Below, piece after piece: positions 8,007 to 16,511 of a DNA stretch of 64,000 bases. The stretch covers positions 53,184 through 117,183 of the forward strand of contig CAJMKE010000009.1 of assembly GCA_905213895.1 (NCBI GenBank). The letters are read 5' to 3'. The stretch comes from an uncultured Alistipes sp. Lineage in GTDB: Bacteria; Bacteroidota; Bacteroidia; Bacteroidales; Rikenellaceae. Position 1 is the first letter of the stretch, and the number at the start of each line of letters is the position of its first letter. The notes below the pieces were generated by a model. That model was not told the DNA's origin and did not search any database. It worked only from the letters and a program-made list of their open reading frames with translations. The position numbers and the translations under genes are program-made.

Positions 8007-8396
8007 TTATACGCGGCGACGGTTAGGAGCGCGGCAACCGTTATGCGGCAGCGGAGTTACGTCGATAATCTCGGTAACCTCGATTCCTGCGCCGTGGATT
8101 GTGCGAACTGCGCTCTCACGACCCTGACCAGGACCCTTCACATAAACCTTAACCTTACGCAAGCCCATATCGTAAGCAACCTTTGCGCAATCTGCTGCTG
8201 CGGTCTGCGCTGCATACGGAGTGTTCTTCTTAGAACCGCGGAAACCCATCTTACCAGCCGAAGACCAACTGATTACTTCGCCGACCTCATTGGTGATGGT
8301 TACGATAACGTTGTTGAAAGTCGAATGAACGAATGCCATACCGGTATTGCCGACCTTAACAACCTTCTTCTTAACTGTTCCTGTTTTCTTTGCCAT
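8007..8396 (-). CDS. rpsK: 30S ribosomal protein S11
   Basis: 129 aa. Part of the platform of the small subunit near the mRNA exit. Recognised by GMAFVHSTFNNVIVTITN, SAGKMGFRGSKKNTPYAAQ and the C-terminal DVTPLPHNGCRAPNRRRV. Starts 12 nt after the rpsM stop. Confidence 0.98.
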   Translation of the reverse strand: MAKKTGTVKKKVVKVGNTGMAFVHSTFNNVIVTITNEVGEVISWSSAGKMGFRGSKKNTPYAAQTAAADCAKVAYDMGLRKVKVYVKGPGQGRESAVRTIHGAGIEVTEIIDVTPLPHNGCRAPNRRRV

Positions 8397-8408
8397 AACT
8401 CTCCAATA

Positions 8409-8789
8409 TTACTTAGTTGCCTTTTTCTTGTTTGCGACCGTCTTCTTCTTTCCCTTGCGGGTGCGGGCGTTGTTCTTGGTGCTCTGACCGCGAACAGGAA
8501 GACCCAGACGGTGACGGATGCCGCGGTAGCAACCGATATCCATCAGACGTTTGATATTCAACTGAACGACGGAACGGCATTCACCCTCCACCTTGATGCC
8601 CATTTCGGCAATGGCAGAACGGATTGCGCCGACCTGCTCGTCGTTCCACTCCTCGACCTTGGTATCGTAACTGATGCCGCACTTATCGAGGATTTTCTGA
8701 GCCGTGCTGCGACCTATACCGTAAATGTAGGTCAAGCCGATCTCGCCTCTTTTATTTTTTGGTAAATCTACACCGACTATACGTGCCAT
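8409..8789 (-). CDS. rpsM: 30S ribosomal protein S13
   Basis: 126 aa. Head protein that contacts P-site tRNA and 50S bridge elements. Starts MARIVGVDLPKNKRGEIGLT with the helix-hairpin-helix YIYGIGRSTAQKIL; the conserved RHRLGLPVRGQ-T-NAR motif and a Lys-rich tail close it. Follows rpmJ in standard order. Confidence 0.98.
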   Translation of the reverse strand: MARIVGVDLPKNKRGEIGLTYIYGIGRSTAQKILDKCGISYDTKVEEWNDEQVGAIRSAIAEMGIKVEGECRSVVQLNIKRLMDIGCYRGIRHRLGLPVRGQSTKNNARTRKGKKKTVANKKKATK

Positions 8790-8826
8790 AAATTCTCTTT
8801 TTCTTTAATTTTAATCGTTTTCAATT

Positions 8827-8943
8827 TTACCCTTGGCGCATTTTGAATTTAGGATTCTTCTTGCAAATCACATAGAGTTTGCCCTTGCGTTTCACAATTT
8901 TGCAATCCTCGCTTCTTTTCTTGATTGATGCTTTTACTTTCAT
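8827..8943 (-). CDS. rpmJ: 50S ribosomal protein L36, zinc-poor form
   Basis: 38-aa ORF: starts MKVKASIKKRSEDC, ends NPKFKMRQG, clearly L36. In the zinc form the ligands are C11, C14, C27 and H32/33; here position 11 is Ser and the His position is Phe, while C14 and C27 remain, so zinc binding is probably lost. Sits between infA and rpsM, its usual place. Start chosen at the only ATG in frame; A/T-rich upstream. Confidence 0.95.
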   Translation of the reverse strand: MKVKASIKKRSEDCKIVKRKGKLYVICKKNPKFKMRQG

Positions 8944-8963
8944 AATTTTCAAGCAATCTTTTG

Positions 8964-9182
8964 TTATTTGTACCTGAAGGATATACGACCCTTACTCAAA
9001 TCGTAAGGAGTCATCTCCACTTTTACTTTATCCCCGGGCAGAATCTTGATATAGTGCATACGCATCTTTCCGGAGATATGCGCGGTAATCACATGACCGT
9101 TGTCGAGTTCGACGCGGAACATCGCATTGGACAACGCTTCGATGATTGTACCGTCGCGTTCGATAGCAGTTTGTTTTGCCAT
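8964..9182 (-). CDS. infA: Translation initiation factor IF-1
   Basis: 72 aa, the canonical length; a single OB fold. Starts MAKQTAIERDGTIIEAL, then FRVELDNGHVITAHISGKMR and the end GRISFRYK, all diagnostic. Binds the A site during initiation. Lies between map and rpmJ, 17 nt after the map stop. Confidence 0.98.
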   Translation of the reverse strand: MAKQTAIERDGTIIEALSNAMFRVELDNGHVITAHISGKMRMHYIKILPGDKVKVEMTPYDLSKGRISFRYK

Positions 9183-9199
9183 AGAGTCTTTCGCTTTCG

Positions 9200-9973
9200 T
9201 TAATGAAGTGAATTTTCGATTATTCCGAAATCCGTCAGCACATCGGGACCGTTCTTGCGGATTGCAACCGCGAATTCGAAGTGCGCCGCCGGCTTGCGGT
9301 CGCGCGTGCGAACCGTCCAGCCGTCGCGCTCGAACACCACTGCCCGACTGCCCATCGTAATCATCGGTTCTATACAGATGACCATGCCCTCTTTGAGGAG
9401 CGGTCCCCTGCCGCGCGAGCCGTAATTGGGAACACCCGGGTCTTCGTGCATTTTTCGACCCAATCCGTGTCCTTCCAGTTCGCGCACCACGCCGTAACCG
9501 AAACTCTCGACGTAGTCCTGCACGGCAGCCGAGACATCGCCTACGCGATTTCCCGCCTTCGCCTGTGCGGTACCTCTATAAAGAGCTTCTTTGGTAACTT
9601 CCAGAAGTTTGCGGACATCGTCCGAAACCTCTCCGACGGCAAACGTATATGCCGAATCACCATTGAACCCCTTCATAAACGTACATAAATCGACCGATAC
9701 TATATCGCCCTCCTTTATTACGATTTTGTCCGACGGAATACCGTGAACCACCTGCTCGTTGACCGAAATACATGTCGCGGCAGGATAGCCTTCGTATCCG
9801 AGACAAGAGGGAATTGCGCCGTGAGAACGGATGAAGTCTTCTGCGACTTTATCCAGATACTTGGTCGTAACACCGGGTTTGATGTGGCGACCCACCTCGG
9901 CGAGCGTCTCGCTCACGAGGATGTTGTTCTCGCGGAGCAACTCTATCTCTTCGTCCGTTTTCAGATATATCAT
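9200..9973 (-). CDS. map: Methionine aminopeptidase, type I
   Basis: 257 aa. Removes the initiator Met from nascent proteins. The dimetal ligands are visible in order: D in VSVDLCTFMKGFNGDSAY (two Asp), H in EGHGLGRKMHEDP, E in CIEPM, and the last E in VFERDGWTVRTRDRKPAAHFE. Bacterial type Ia without N-terminal zinc finger. Co-directional with secY upstream (20 nt) and infA downstream, as in many bacterial spc operons. Confidence 0.97.
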   Translation of the reverse strand: MIYLKTDEEIELLRENNILVSETLAEVGRHIKPGVTTKYLDKVAEDFIRSHGAIPSCLGYEGYPAATCISVNEQVVHGIPSDKIVIKEGDIVSVDLCTFMKGFNGDSAYTFAVGEVSDDVRKLLEVTKEALYRGTAQAKAGNRVGDVSAAVQDYVESFGYGVVRELEGHGLGRKMHEDPGVPNYGSRGRGPLLKEGMVICIEPMITMGSRAVVFERDGWTVRTRDRKPAAHFEFAVAIRKNGPDVLTDFGIIENSLH

Positions 9974-9993
9974 CTTCGGCTCTTGCTAAACGT

Positions 9994-11376
9994 TTAGTGG
10001 CGACCCTGAATGCGTCCGGTCTTCATCAGACCGTCGTAATGACGATTCAAAAGGTGGCTCTCTATCTGCTGCAGAGTGTCGAGTATCACACCTACCATAA
10101 TCAGCAGCGACGTACCTCCGTAGAAATATGCGAAAGCCTGCTGAACGCCGAGCAACTTCATCGCCAGTGCCGGAAGAATCGCCACGATAGCGAGGAATAT
10201 CGAACCCGGAAGGGTGATTCTCGTCATAATGTTGTCGATATACGTAACGGTAGCCTTGCCCGGCTTTACGCCCGGGATGAAGCCGCCGTTGCGCTTCATA
10301 TCGTCAGCCATCTGTTGAGGGTTGATGATAATCGCCGTATAGAAATAGGTGAAGGCGATTACCAGCACCGCAAGCGTAAGGTTGTACCACACACCCGTCA
10401 TGTCGGCGAACGCGCCGGCGAATTTAGGTGCGACATTGACAAAAAGCATCGGGATGAACATCAACGCCTGGGCGAAGATAATCGGCATCACGTTAGCCGC
10501 GTTCATCTTCAACGGGATGTACTGACGCACACCGCCGTATTGCTTGTTGCCGATAATACGCTTTGCGTACTGCACAGGCACCTTGCGGACTGCCTGCACG
10601 ACTGCGATAGTTGCCATAAATACCAGGAAGAGAAGCACCAGTTCGAGGATTACCATTATCAACGAACCCGTCGAGGTGTTGAGTCTTGCACTGAACTCTG
10701 CCAGCAGGGCGTGAGGCAGACGTGCGACGATACCTATCATGATGATAAGCGAAACGCCGTTGCCGATACCCTTGTCGGTAATCTTCTCGCCGAGCCACAT
10801 GATGAACATCGTACCTGCAATCAGAATCACGGTCGCGTAGGCGGTAAATCCGAACGAATTGCCGTACACGAATGCCTGCGGCATCTGGTGGTACAGGTTG
10901 GCGACGTAGGTCGGACCTTGGAGCAGCAATACTCCGATGGTCAGCAGACGCGTCCACTGGTTCATCTTGCGGCGACCGCTCTCACCCTCCTTCATCAACT
11001 TCTGCACGGCAGGAACCATCATGCCGAGCAACTGGATGATGATGGAAGCGGTAATGTACGGCATAACTCCGAGTGCGAAAATCGCTGCGTTGGCAAATGC
11101 ACCGCCAGAGAATACGTTGAGCAAGCCCAAGAGGCTGTTGCTGTCCATCTGGTTCGCCAAAGCCGACCCCTCGCCGAGAAGGTTGGGGTTGATACCCGGA
11201 ATTACCACATAACATCCCAAACGATATATCAGAATCAGAAGAGCGGTGTAGCCGATACGACGGCGCAGGTCTTCGATTTTGAATATATTTTTGAGTGTTT
11301 CCACAAGTTTCTTGTTGGTAGCCAGCAAGGCGATAATCACCAGTACCAGAATCCCAACATAAAGATAACTTTTCAT
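9994..11376 (-). CDS. secY: Protein translocase subunit SecY
   Basis: 460 aa, ten TM segments, channel of the Sec translocon. Recognised by FKIEDLRRRI, the plug region, GYGNG-equivalent GIGNGVSLIIM, and VKPGKATVTYID near the C-terminal loops. The protein begins with about 20 extra residues (MKSYLYVGILVLVIIALLA) before the usual KKLVETLKNIFKIEDLR start of the family. No internal ATG lies between, so either the extra hydrophobic segment is real or a non-ATG codon is used. Start at 11376 is kept for lack of an alternative ATG; uncertainty concerns only the first 20 residues. Confidence 0.95.
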   Translation of the reverse strand: MKSYLYVGILVLVIIALLATNKKLVETLKNIFKIEDLRRRIGYTALLILIYRLGCYVVIPGINPNLLGEGSALANQMDSNSLLGLLNVFSGGAFANAAIFALGVMPYITASIIIQLLGMMVPAVQKLMKEGESGRRKMNQWTRLLTIGVLLLQGPTYVANLYHQMPQAFVYGNSFGFTAYATVILIAGTMFIMWLGEKITDKGIGNGVSLIIMIGIVARLPHALLAEFSARLNTSTGSLIMVILELVLLFLVFMATIAVVQAVRKVPVQYAKRIIGNKQYGGVRQYIPLKMNAANVMPIIFAQALMFIPMLFVNVAPKFAGAFADMTGVWYNLTLAVLVIAFTYFYTAIIINPQQMADDMKRNGGFIPGVKPGKATVTYIDNIMTRITLPGSIFLAIVAILPALAMKLLGVQQAFAYFYGGTSLLIMVGVILDTLQQIESHLLNRHYDGLMKTGRIQGRH

Positions 11377-11397
11377 AAATTTAGGTTTTAGCCTGTT

Positions 11398-11844
11398 TTA
11401 CAATTTAACTACACTTCCGCCGGCAGCAGCGATTGCAGCCTCCGCGCTCTTCGAGAAAGCGTGAGCCGTAACCGTAAGAGCCTTGGTGAGCGTGCCGTTA
11501 CCGAGAATCTTCACCTTGTCGTTGCCCGAAACGAATCCGGCAGCAATCAGGGTGTCGATGTTAATCTCCGCAACGCCGTTCTTCGAAGCGAGTTCTTCGA
11601 GCGTCGAGAGATTGATAGGCTTAAACTCTACTCTTTTCAGGTTAGTGAAACCGAATTTAGGAAGACGACGCTGCAAAGGCATCTGACCGCCCTCGAAGCC
11701 CAACTTGCGCGTGTAGCCCGAGCGCGACTGCGCACCCTTGTTACCGCGGGTGGAGTATCCTCCGTGTCCCGAACCTGCACCGCGACCGATACGCTTGTCG
11801 TGATGTGTCGAACCCTTTGCGGGTTTAAGATTATTGAGTTCCAT
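11398..11844 (-). CDS. rplO: 50S ribosomal protein L15
   Basis: 148 aa. Starts MELNNLKPAKGSTHHDKRIGR with the Gly/Arg-rich RGAGSGHGGYSTRGNKGAQSR extension buried in 23S rRNA (motif given in part), and GGQMPLQRRLPKFGF. Upstream of secY as normal; 3 nt after rpmD. Confidence 0.98.
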   Translation of the reverse strand: MELNNLKPAKGSTHHDKRIGRGAGSGHGGYSTRGNKGAQSRSGYTRKLGFEGGQMPLQRRLPKFGFTNLKRVEFKPINLSTLEELASKNGVAEINIDTLIAAGFVSGNDKVKILGNGTLTKALTVTAHAFSKSAEAAIAAAGGSVVKL

Positions 11845-11847
11845 CTG

Positions 11848-12123
11848 CTATTCCTCCTTGTTAGTCGTTGTTTCTGTATTTGCAGGAGCAGCCTCCTCCG
11901 CCTTGGCAGCCTTCGGAGCACTCTTCTTTTTAGGGGCTTTGTCGGCTACGGTCTCGACCTCCACGAGGTGATTAACACGCTCCAACATACCTTTGATTAT
12001 AGCCGAGTCGCTGTGGGTTACAGTCTGGTTGATTTTATGCAGTCCCAGAGCATCGAGATTCTTGCACTGCTGTGCAGTCGCACCGATGCGGCTCTTCACT
12101 TGCGTTATTTTCAATGTTGCCAT
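11848..12123 (-). CDS. rpmD: 50S ribosomal protein L30 with long acidic/Ala tail
   Basis: 91 aa; the L30 fold takes the first 58 residues (MATLKITQVKSRIGATAQQ, LDALGLHKINQTVTHSDSA, GMLERVNHLVEVE). The remaining 30 or so residues are a Lys/Ala/Glu/Thr low-complexity tail ending NTETTTNKEE, absent from E. coli L30. Between rpsE and rplO as usual. Confidence 0.95.
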   Translation of the reverse strand: MATLKITQVKSRIGATAQQCKNLDALGLHKINQTVTHSDSAIIKGMLERVNHLVEVETVADKAPKKKSAPKAAKAEEAAPANTETTTNKEE

Positions 12124-12139
12124 AGTAGTTCTTCACAAA

Positions 12140-12658
12140 TTAACCGTTAAACACCTGATTCATGGAAATTCCGCGAACCTTGGCAACGCTGTAAGCATCG
12201 CGCAACTCGCAAAGCGCACCGACGGTAGCCTTGACGAGGTTGTGAGGGTTCGACGAACCCTTGCTCTTCGCCAGCACGTTCTTCACGCCTACCGACTCCA
12301 ATACGGCACGCATCGCACCTCCGGCGATGATACCCGTACCGGGAGCAGCCGGACGAATCATTACCAGCGAGCCGCCGAAGCGCATCTCCTGTTTGTGCGG
12401 AATGGTTCCGTTGATGACCGGAACCTTGACCAGATTCTTCTTTGCATCCTCAACTCCCTTTGCGATGGCCGAAGTAACCTCCGATGCCTTACCCAGACCG
12501 TAGCCTACGACACCGTTTTCGTTACCAACAACGACAATTGCAGAGAAACTGAATGTGCGACCGCCCTTCGTTACTTTGGTAACGCGGTTGATGCTCACGA
12601 GTCTGTCTTTCAACTCGAGGTCGCTTGTACGTACTTTCTTTACATTCGTATTTGCCAT
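12140..12658 (-). CDS. rpsE: 30S ribosomal protein S5
   Basis: 172 aa. Small-subunit protein at the mRNA entry, with roles in fidelity. The double-stranded RNA-binding-like N-terminal part holds LKDRLVSINRVTKVTKGGR, the S5 signature GKASEVTSAIAKGVEDAKKN follows, then the C-terminal GTGIIAGGAMRAVLESVGV. Ends FNG. Standard spc order. Confidence 0.98.
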   Translation of the reverse strand: MANTNVKKVRTSDLELKDRLVSINRVTKVTKGGRTFSFSAIVVVGNENGVVGYGLGKASEVTSAIAKGVEDAKKNLVKVPVINGTIPHKQEMRFGGSLVMIRPAAPGTGIIAGGAMRAVLESVGVKNVLAKSKGSSNPHNLVKATVGALCELRDAYSVAKVRGISMNQVFNG

Positions 12659-12664
12659 ATCGCA

Positions 12665-13021
12665 TTAGAATTTAAGGCCGCCCTCGCGAGCAGCGTCAGC
12701 CAACATTTTTACTCTGCCGTGATAGAGGTAACCGTTACGGTCGAACGATACCGTTGCGATGCCCTTCTCGATTGCGCGCTTGGCAGCCAACTGACCTACC
12801 ATTGCGGCAACCTCACTCTTATTCTTTCCCGCGGTCTCCGCAGCAATGTCCAACGACGAGGCTGTTGCCAAGGTTACTCCGGCGAGATCGTCGATAAACT
12901 GCACGTAGATTTGCTTGTTGCTACGGAATACGGTCATACGAGGACGCTCAGATGTTCCGCTGACAATCTTGCGGATACGCATCTTGATTCTCTCTCTTCT
13001 TTCAATCTTATTCAATGACAT
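12665..13021 (-). CDS. rplR: 50S ribosomal protein L18
   Basis: 118 aa. Binds 5S rRNA. Recognised by RRERIKMRIRKIVSGTSERPRMTVFRSNKQIYVQ in pieces, and the C-terminal FDRNGYLYHGRVKMLADAAREGGL. Follows rplF by 18 nt. Confidence 0.98.
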   Translation of the reverse strand: MSLNKIERRERIKMRIRKIVSGTSERPRMTVFRSNKQIYVQFIDDLAGVTLATASSLDIAAETAGKNKSEVAAMVGQLAAKRAIEKGIATVSFDRNGYLYHGRVKMLADAAREGGLKF

Positions 13022-13038
13022 AACTTATTCCTCCTTTA

Positions 13039-13626
13039 CTATTTAGCATTTGCAGACTTACCTGCCTTACGACGAATCTGCTCGCCTACGAACTTGATAC
13101 CCTTGCCCTTGTACGGTTCAGGCTTGCGCAGCGAACGAATCTTTGCGGCAACCTGTCCCACGAGTTGCTTGTCCGCACTTTTGAGCGTAACGATAGGATT
13201 TCCCTTCTTCTCGGTTACTGCGGTTGCGGTAATCTCCTTAGGGAGTTTGAGATATGTGTCGTGCGAGTAGCCGAGGCTCATTTCGAGGATGTCGCCCTTC
13301 ACTTCGGCCTTGAAACCTACGCCGACCAGTTCCTGTTTGATTTCGTAGCCTTTCGACACGCCTATCACCATGTTGTTGATAAGCGCACGGTAGAGACCGT
13401 GCAGCGAACGATGACGCGGCTGATTAGTAGGGCGCGTGACGATAACTGCTGGCAACTCCTTACCGCTCTCCTTGCAAGTAGTAGTACCGACCTCAACAGT
13501 AATATCCGAGTCAACCTTCTGGCTCAGTGTCCCAAGTGGCCCTTTCACGCTTACCGTGTTGTCCGGAGCGACGGTTACTTCGACGCCGGCAGGTAAGATT
13601 ACAGGTAATTTACCAATTCTTGACAT
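13039..13626 (-). CDS. rplF: 50S ribosomal protein L6
   Basis: 195 aa. Two-domain protein near the factor-binding centre. Starts MSRIGKLPVILPAGVEV; the C-terminal signature PEPYKGKGIKF is intact, with a short AGKSANAK tail. Standard spc order after rpsH. Confidence 0.98.
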   Translation of the reverse strand: MSRIGKLPVILPAGVEVTVAPDNTVSVKGPLGTLSQKVDSDITVEVGTTTCKESGKELPAVIVTRPTNQPRHRSLHGLYRALINNMVIGVSKGYEIKQELVGVGFKAEVKGDILEMSLGYSHDTYLKLPKEITATAVTEKKGNPIVTLKSADKQLVGQVAAKIRSLRKPEPYKGKGIKFVGEQIRRKAGKSANAK

Positions 13627-13647
13627 TTTGTTTGAGTGTTTTGAAAA

Positions 13648-14046
13648 TTAATAAATGTAGCACAATACCTCGCCGCCGACATTTTCCTTGCACGCCTGTG
13701 CGCCGGTCATGATGCCTTTGGAGGTCGATACGATTGCGATGCCCAGTCCGTTGAGTACGCGCGGCATATCGGCTACCGACGAGTACTGGCGCAAACCCGG
13801 ACGCGAAACGCGCTTCAAATCCTTGATGGCGTTGGTCTTGGTTGCTGCGTCCCATTTGAGCGCAATCTTGATGGTCGGGTGTCCCTTCTCATCCTTGTCG
13901 AACTTGTAAGCAAGGATGTAACCCTGCTCGTAGAGAATCTTAGTGATGGCCTCTTTAATTTTTGAGCCAGGAGCTTCAACCACTTTATGGTTGGCTTTCA
14001 CTGCGTTTCTAATTCTCGTCAGAAAATCCGCTATTGGATCTGTCAT
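13648..14046 (-). CDS. rpsH: 30S ribosomal protein S8
   Basis: 132 aa. Central 16S rRNA binder and, in E. coli, the autoregulator of the spc operon. Starts MTDPIADFLTRIRNA; C-terminal signature GIAIVSTSKGIMTG. Separated from the preceding rpsN by 629 bp, which is unusual, so this gene probably starts a new transcript (see 14362-14369). Confidence 0.97.
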   Translation of the reverse strand: MTDPIADFLTRIRNAVKANHKVVEAPGSKIKEAITKILYEQGYILAYKFDKDEKGHPTIKIALKWDAATKTNAIKDLKRVSRPGLRQYSSVADMPRVLNGLGIAIVSTSKGIMTGAQACKENVGGEVLCYIY

Positions 14047-14150
14047 GGTTGTAAAAGAATTAAAAGTTAAAAATTAAAATTAGTTATTTGTTTTCGCTTT
14101 CATCGTCCGAGGGTCGTCCGCCGCCGGCATCGGGTCTTCGGGGTTTCGGG

Positions 14151-14186
14151 TTAAAGTCTTTAAGGTCCTTAATGACCTTAACGTCG
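14151..14186. repeat. Nonamer array inside the spc operon
   Basis: Four 9-bp units of the intergenic family between rpsN and rpsH, about 105 bp upstream of rpsH. Confidence 0.8.
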
Positions 14187-14361
14187 TTGAGCCGAACCTG
14201 CATCCCGTTTCCGAGCCGTTTCCGTTCTGTCCGTCCTCTTCCGTCTTTTCCTCTTGCCAGCGCTTCGCGCTCTCGGCGATTTACAGCATTTTTTCGCTTT
14301 TCAGCACCCGTTGCAGGGAGTTTCGCCGCGCAAAATCGCGCTCTTCACCCTGCGACGCGCG

Positions 14362-14369
14362 CAAAGATA
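14362..14369 (-). promoter_or_regulatory. Probable -7 box for rpsH and downstream genes
   Basis: TATCTTTG on the minus strand, identical to the -7 boxes ahead of rpsL (24576-24583), the prenyl synthase (49539-49546) and DUF4924 gene (55155-55162). No TTTG at the expected spacing, so confidence is moderate. It would give rpsH a leader of about 310 nt. Confidence 0.5.
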
Positions 14370-14675
14370 GTGATTTTTCGGCAATTAATCTACTGTAATT
14401 TGCCAAAAATCACATCTTTTTGCATCGATTTCGTATAATAAAACCGTTTCGGATTCATCCGACGCCGCCGATTCCGCCTTTTCACGGTCGTATCTCCACG
14501 ACTTCCGCGTCCGCGCGACAACCGCCGCACGCACCGAAAACCGGTCGAAAACAACCGCAAAACCGGCACTGAAACCGACTTCGCGAATATATTCCGAACG
14601 ACAATATGTCCGAAACCGACCGAACAGCGGGGAGCAAATCCGCAAATGCGGAGATGCCCCTCGTCGGTCTATCTG

Positions 14676-14972
14676 CTACCAACTTGCCTTCTTGACGCCA
14701 GGGATAAGTCCTGCGGAAGCCATCTCACGGAACTGGATACGGCTGATTCCGAACTGACGCATGTATCCCTTAGGACGACCCGTAAGTTTGCAACGGTTGT
14801 GCTGACGAATCGGGTTCGAGTTGCGAGGCAACTTCGAGAGGGCAATCCAAGCCTCCTCGTGGTCGATTTCGCCGGCTTTGAGAGCCGCAGCAATCTCCTC
14901 ACGCTTGTGAGCGTAACGGGCAGCAAGTTTCTCGCGCTTTACCTCGCGAGCCTTCATTGATTCTTTTGCCAT
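14676..14972 (-). CDS. rpsN: 30S ribosomal protein S14, zinc-free form
   Basis: 98 aa with start MAKESMKAREVKREKLAARY and C-terminal LTGRPKGYMRQFGISRIQFRE (shown in part), diagnostic of S14. Only one Cys, so this is the longer zinc-free form and not the 61-aa zinc form. Starts 3 nt after rplE. Confidence 0.97.
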   Translation of the reverse strand: MAKESMKAREVKREKLAARYAHKREEIAAALKAGEIDHEEAWIALSKLPRNSNPIRQHNRCKLTGRPKGYMRQFGISRIQFREMASAGLIPGVKKASW

Positions 14973-14975
14973 AGC

Positions 14976-15536
14976 CTATTGGTTCTTTTTAGCGTTCTTG
15001 AAAGGCAGTCCGAACTCGCGGAGCAGTGCGTAAGCCTCCTCGTCGGTCGGAGCCGATGTTACGAAAGTAATCTCCATACCGAAGATTTTGGTAATCTTGT
15101 CGATGTCGATTTCAGGGAAAATAATCTGCTCGGTGATACCGAGGGTGTAGTTGCCCTGACCGTCGAACTTGTCGTTGATACCCTTGAAGTCGCGGATACG
15201 AGGCAGAGCGACTGCAATAAGACGCTCCAAGAACTCGTACATGCGGTTCTGACGAAGGGTTACACGAACGCCGATAGGCATGCCCTTACGGAGTTTGAAG
15301 TTCGAAATATCCTTTCGCGACTTGGTCTGAACGGCTTTCTGTCCGGTTATCTGGGTGAGTTCCGCCTGTGCGACGTCGATGAGTTTCTTGTCGGCAACAG
15401 CCTGTCCCATACCCTGATTGATAACTATCTTCTCGAGTTTAGGACACTGCATAATGCTTTTGTATCCGAACTCTTTCATAAGGGCAGGAACAATCTGCTC
15501 CTTATACTGCGTTTTGAGTGATGGTACGTATGCCAT
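14976..15536 (-). CDS. rplE: 50S ribosomal protein L5
   Basis: 186 aa; binds 5S rRNA and the P-site tRNA. L5 signature LEKIVINQGMGQAVADK and GITEQIIFPEID; RKGMPIGVRVTLR in the middle. The start codon overlaps the rplX stop (shared base 15536), so translation is coupled. Confidence 0.98.
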   Translation of the reverse strand: MAYVPSLKTQYKEQIVPALMKEFGYKSIMQCPKLEKIVINQGMGQAVADKKLIDVAQAELTQITGQKAVQTKSRKDISNFKLRKGMPIGVRVTLRQNRMYEFLERLIAVALPRIRDFKGINDKFDGQGNYTLGITEQIIFPEIDIDKITKIFGMEITFVTSAPTDEEAYALLREFGLPFKNAKKNQ

Positions 15537-15859
15537 TATTTAATCTCCTCCCCTGATTTTTTAGCGTAACGAACTAATTTGCCTTCTGCCGTAGCCTTGC
15601 GTCCGATGCGGGTTGGTTTGCCGCTCTTCGGGTCGAGCAACTGCAAGTTAGAGATGTGTATCGGTGCCTCCTGCTCGACGATACCACCCTGAGGATTCTT
15701 CGCATTCGGTTTGGTCGCCTTCTTGACGATATTCACGCCCTCGACGATTGCACGCGACTTCGACACCTCGACTTTCAGGACCTTGCCCTGCTTGCCTTTG
15801 TTGTCGCCCGCGATGACGCAAACCGTATCCCCTTTCTTAATATGTAATTTAACTGACAT
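15536..15859 (-). CDS. rplX: 50S ribosomal protein L24
   Basis: 107 aa, early 50S assembly protein. KOW motif near the start (KKGDTVCVIAGDNKGKQGKV), then VEGVNIVKKATKPN and GGIVEQEAPIHISN. Normal position between rplN and rplE. Confidence 0.98.
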   Translation of the reverse strand: MSVKLHIKKGDTVCVIAGDNKGKQGKVLKVEVSKSRAIVEGVNIVKKATKPNAKNPQGGIVEQEAPIHISNLQLLDPKSGKPTRIGRKATAEGKLVRYAKKSGEEIK

Positions 15860-15880
15860 ATCTGTAACTCTTTTTTATTA

Positions 15881-16246
15881 TTACAATACTTCGGGCGCGA
15901 GGGAGATAATCTTCATGTACTGGTCGCGCAACTCACGTGCGACAGGACCGAAGATACGGGTTCCACGCATTTCACCCTGATTGTTGAGAAGGACTACGGC
16001 ATTGTCGTCGAAACGAATGTACGAACCGTTGGCACGCCGGATCTCCTTGGTTGTTCTCACTACGACCGCTTTCGACACGGCACCCTTCTTGACGTCGCCC
16101 GAAGGGGATGCGCTCTTGACGGCCACCACGATTTTATCACCGATAGATGCGTAGCGGCGTTTCGTTCCGCCCAGCACCCGGATGCAAAGGACCTCCTTCG
16201 CACCGCTGTTATCGGCTACTACGAGTCTGCTTTCTTGTTGTATCAT
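15881..16246 (-). CDS. rplN: 50S ribosomal protein L14
   Basis: 121 aa, canonical length. MIQQESRLVVADNSGAKEV start and GTRIFGPVARELRD near the end are diagnostic. Contacts 16S h14 across the subunit interface. 2 nt after rpsQ. Confidence 0.98.
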   Translation of the reverse strand: MIQQESRLVVADNSGAKEVLCIRVLGGTKRRYASIGDKIVVAVKSASPSGDVKKGAVSKAVVVRTTKEIRRANGSYIRFDDNAVVLLNNQGEMRGTRIFGPVARELRDQYMKIISLAPEVL

Positions 16247-16248
16247 AA

Positions 16249-16503
16249 CTACTTCGCTCTTTCAATGATTTGTACTAATCTCCAACGCTTCGTCTTGCTC
16301 AGCGGGCGGGTCTCCATAATGCGTACGGTATCGCCCTCCTTGACGGTCTCGTCCAGGCACTCAGCCACGAACTTCGTGGTCTTGTTCACGAACTTACCAT
16401 AGATAGGATGCTTCACCTTACGAGCGACAGCCACCACGATGGTCTTCTCCATCTTGTTGCTGACAACGGCTCCGATACGCTCTTTTCTAAGATTTCTTTC
16501 CAT
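16249..16503 (-). CDS. rpsQ: 30S ribosomal protein S17
   Basis: 84 aa, OB fold. RKERIGAVVSNKMEKTIVV and the S17 signature GDTVRIMETRPLSKTKRW. Between rpmC and rplN. Confidence 0.98.
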   Translation of the reverse strand: MERNLRKERIGAVVSNKMEKTIVVAVARKVKHPIYGKFVNKTTKFVAECLDETVKEGDTVRIMETRPLSKTKRWRLVQIIERAK

Positions 16504-16511
16504 AATGTTTC

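Larger units (their letters stand above)
14047..14675. other. 629-bp spacer interrupting the spc operon
   Basis: No ORF with coding character on either strand. It holds a nonamer array (14151-14186), a probable -7 box (14362-14369) and GC-rich sequence of unknown role. The neighbouring ribosomal genes are otherwise 0-60 bp apart. Confidence 0.7.
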
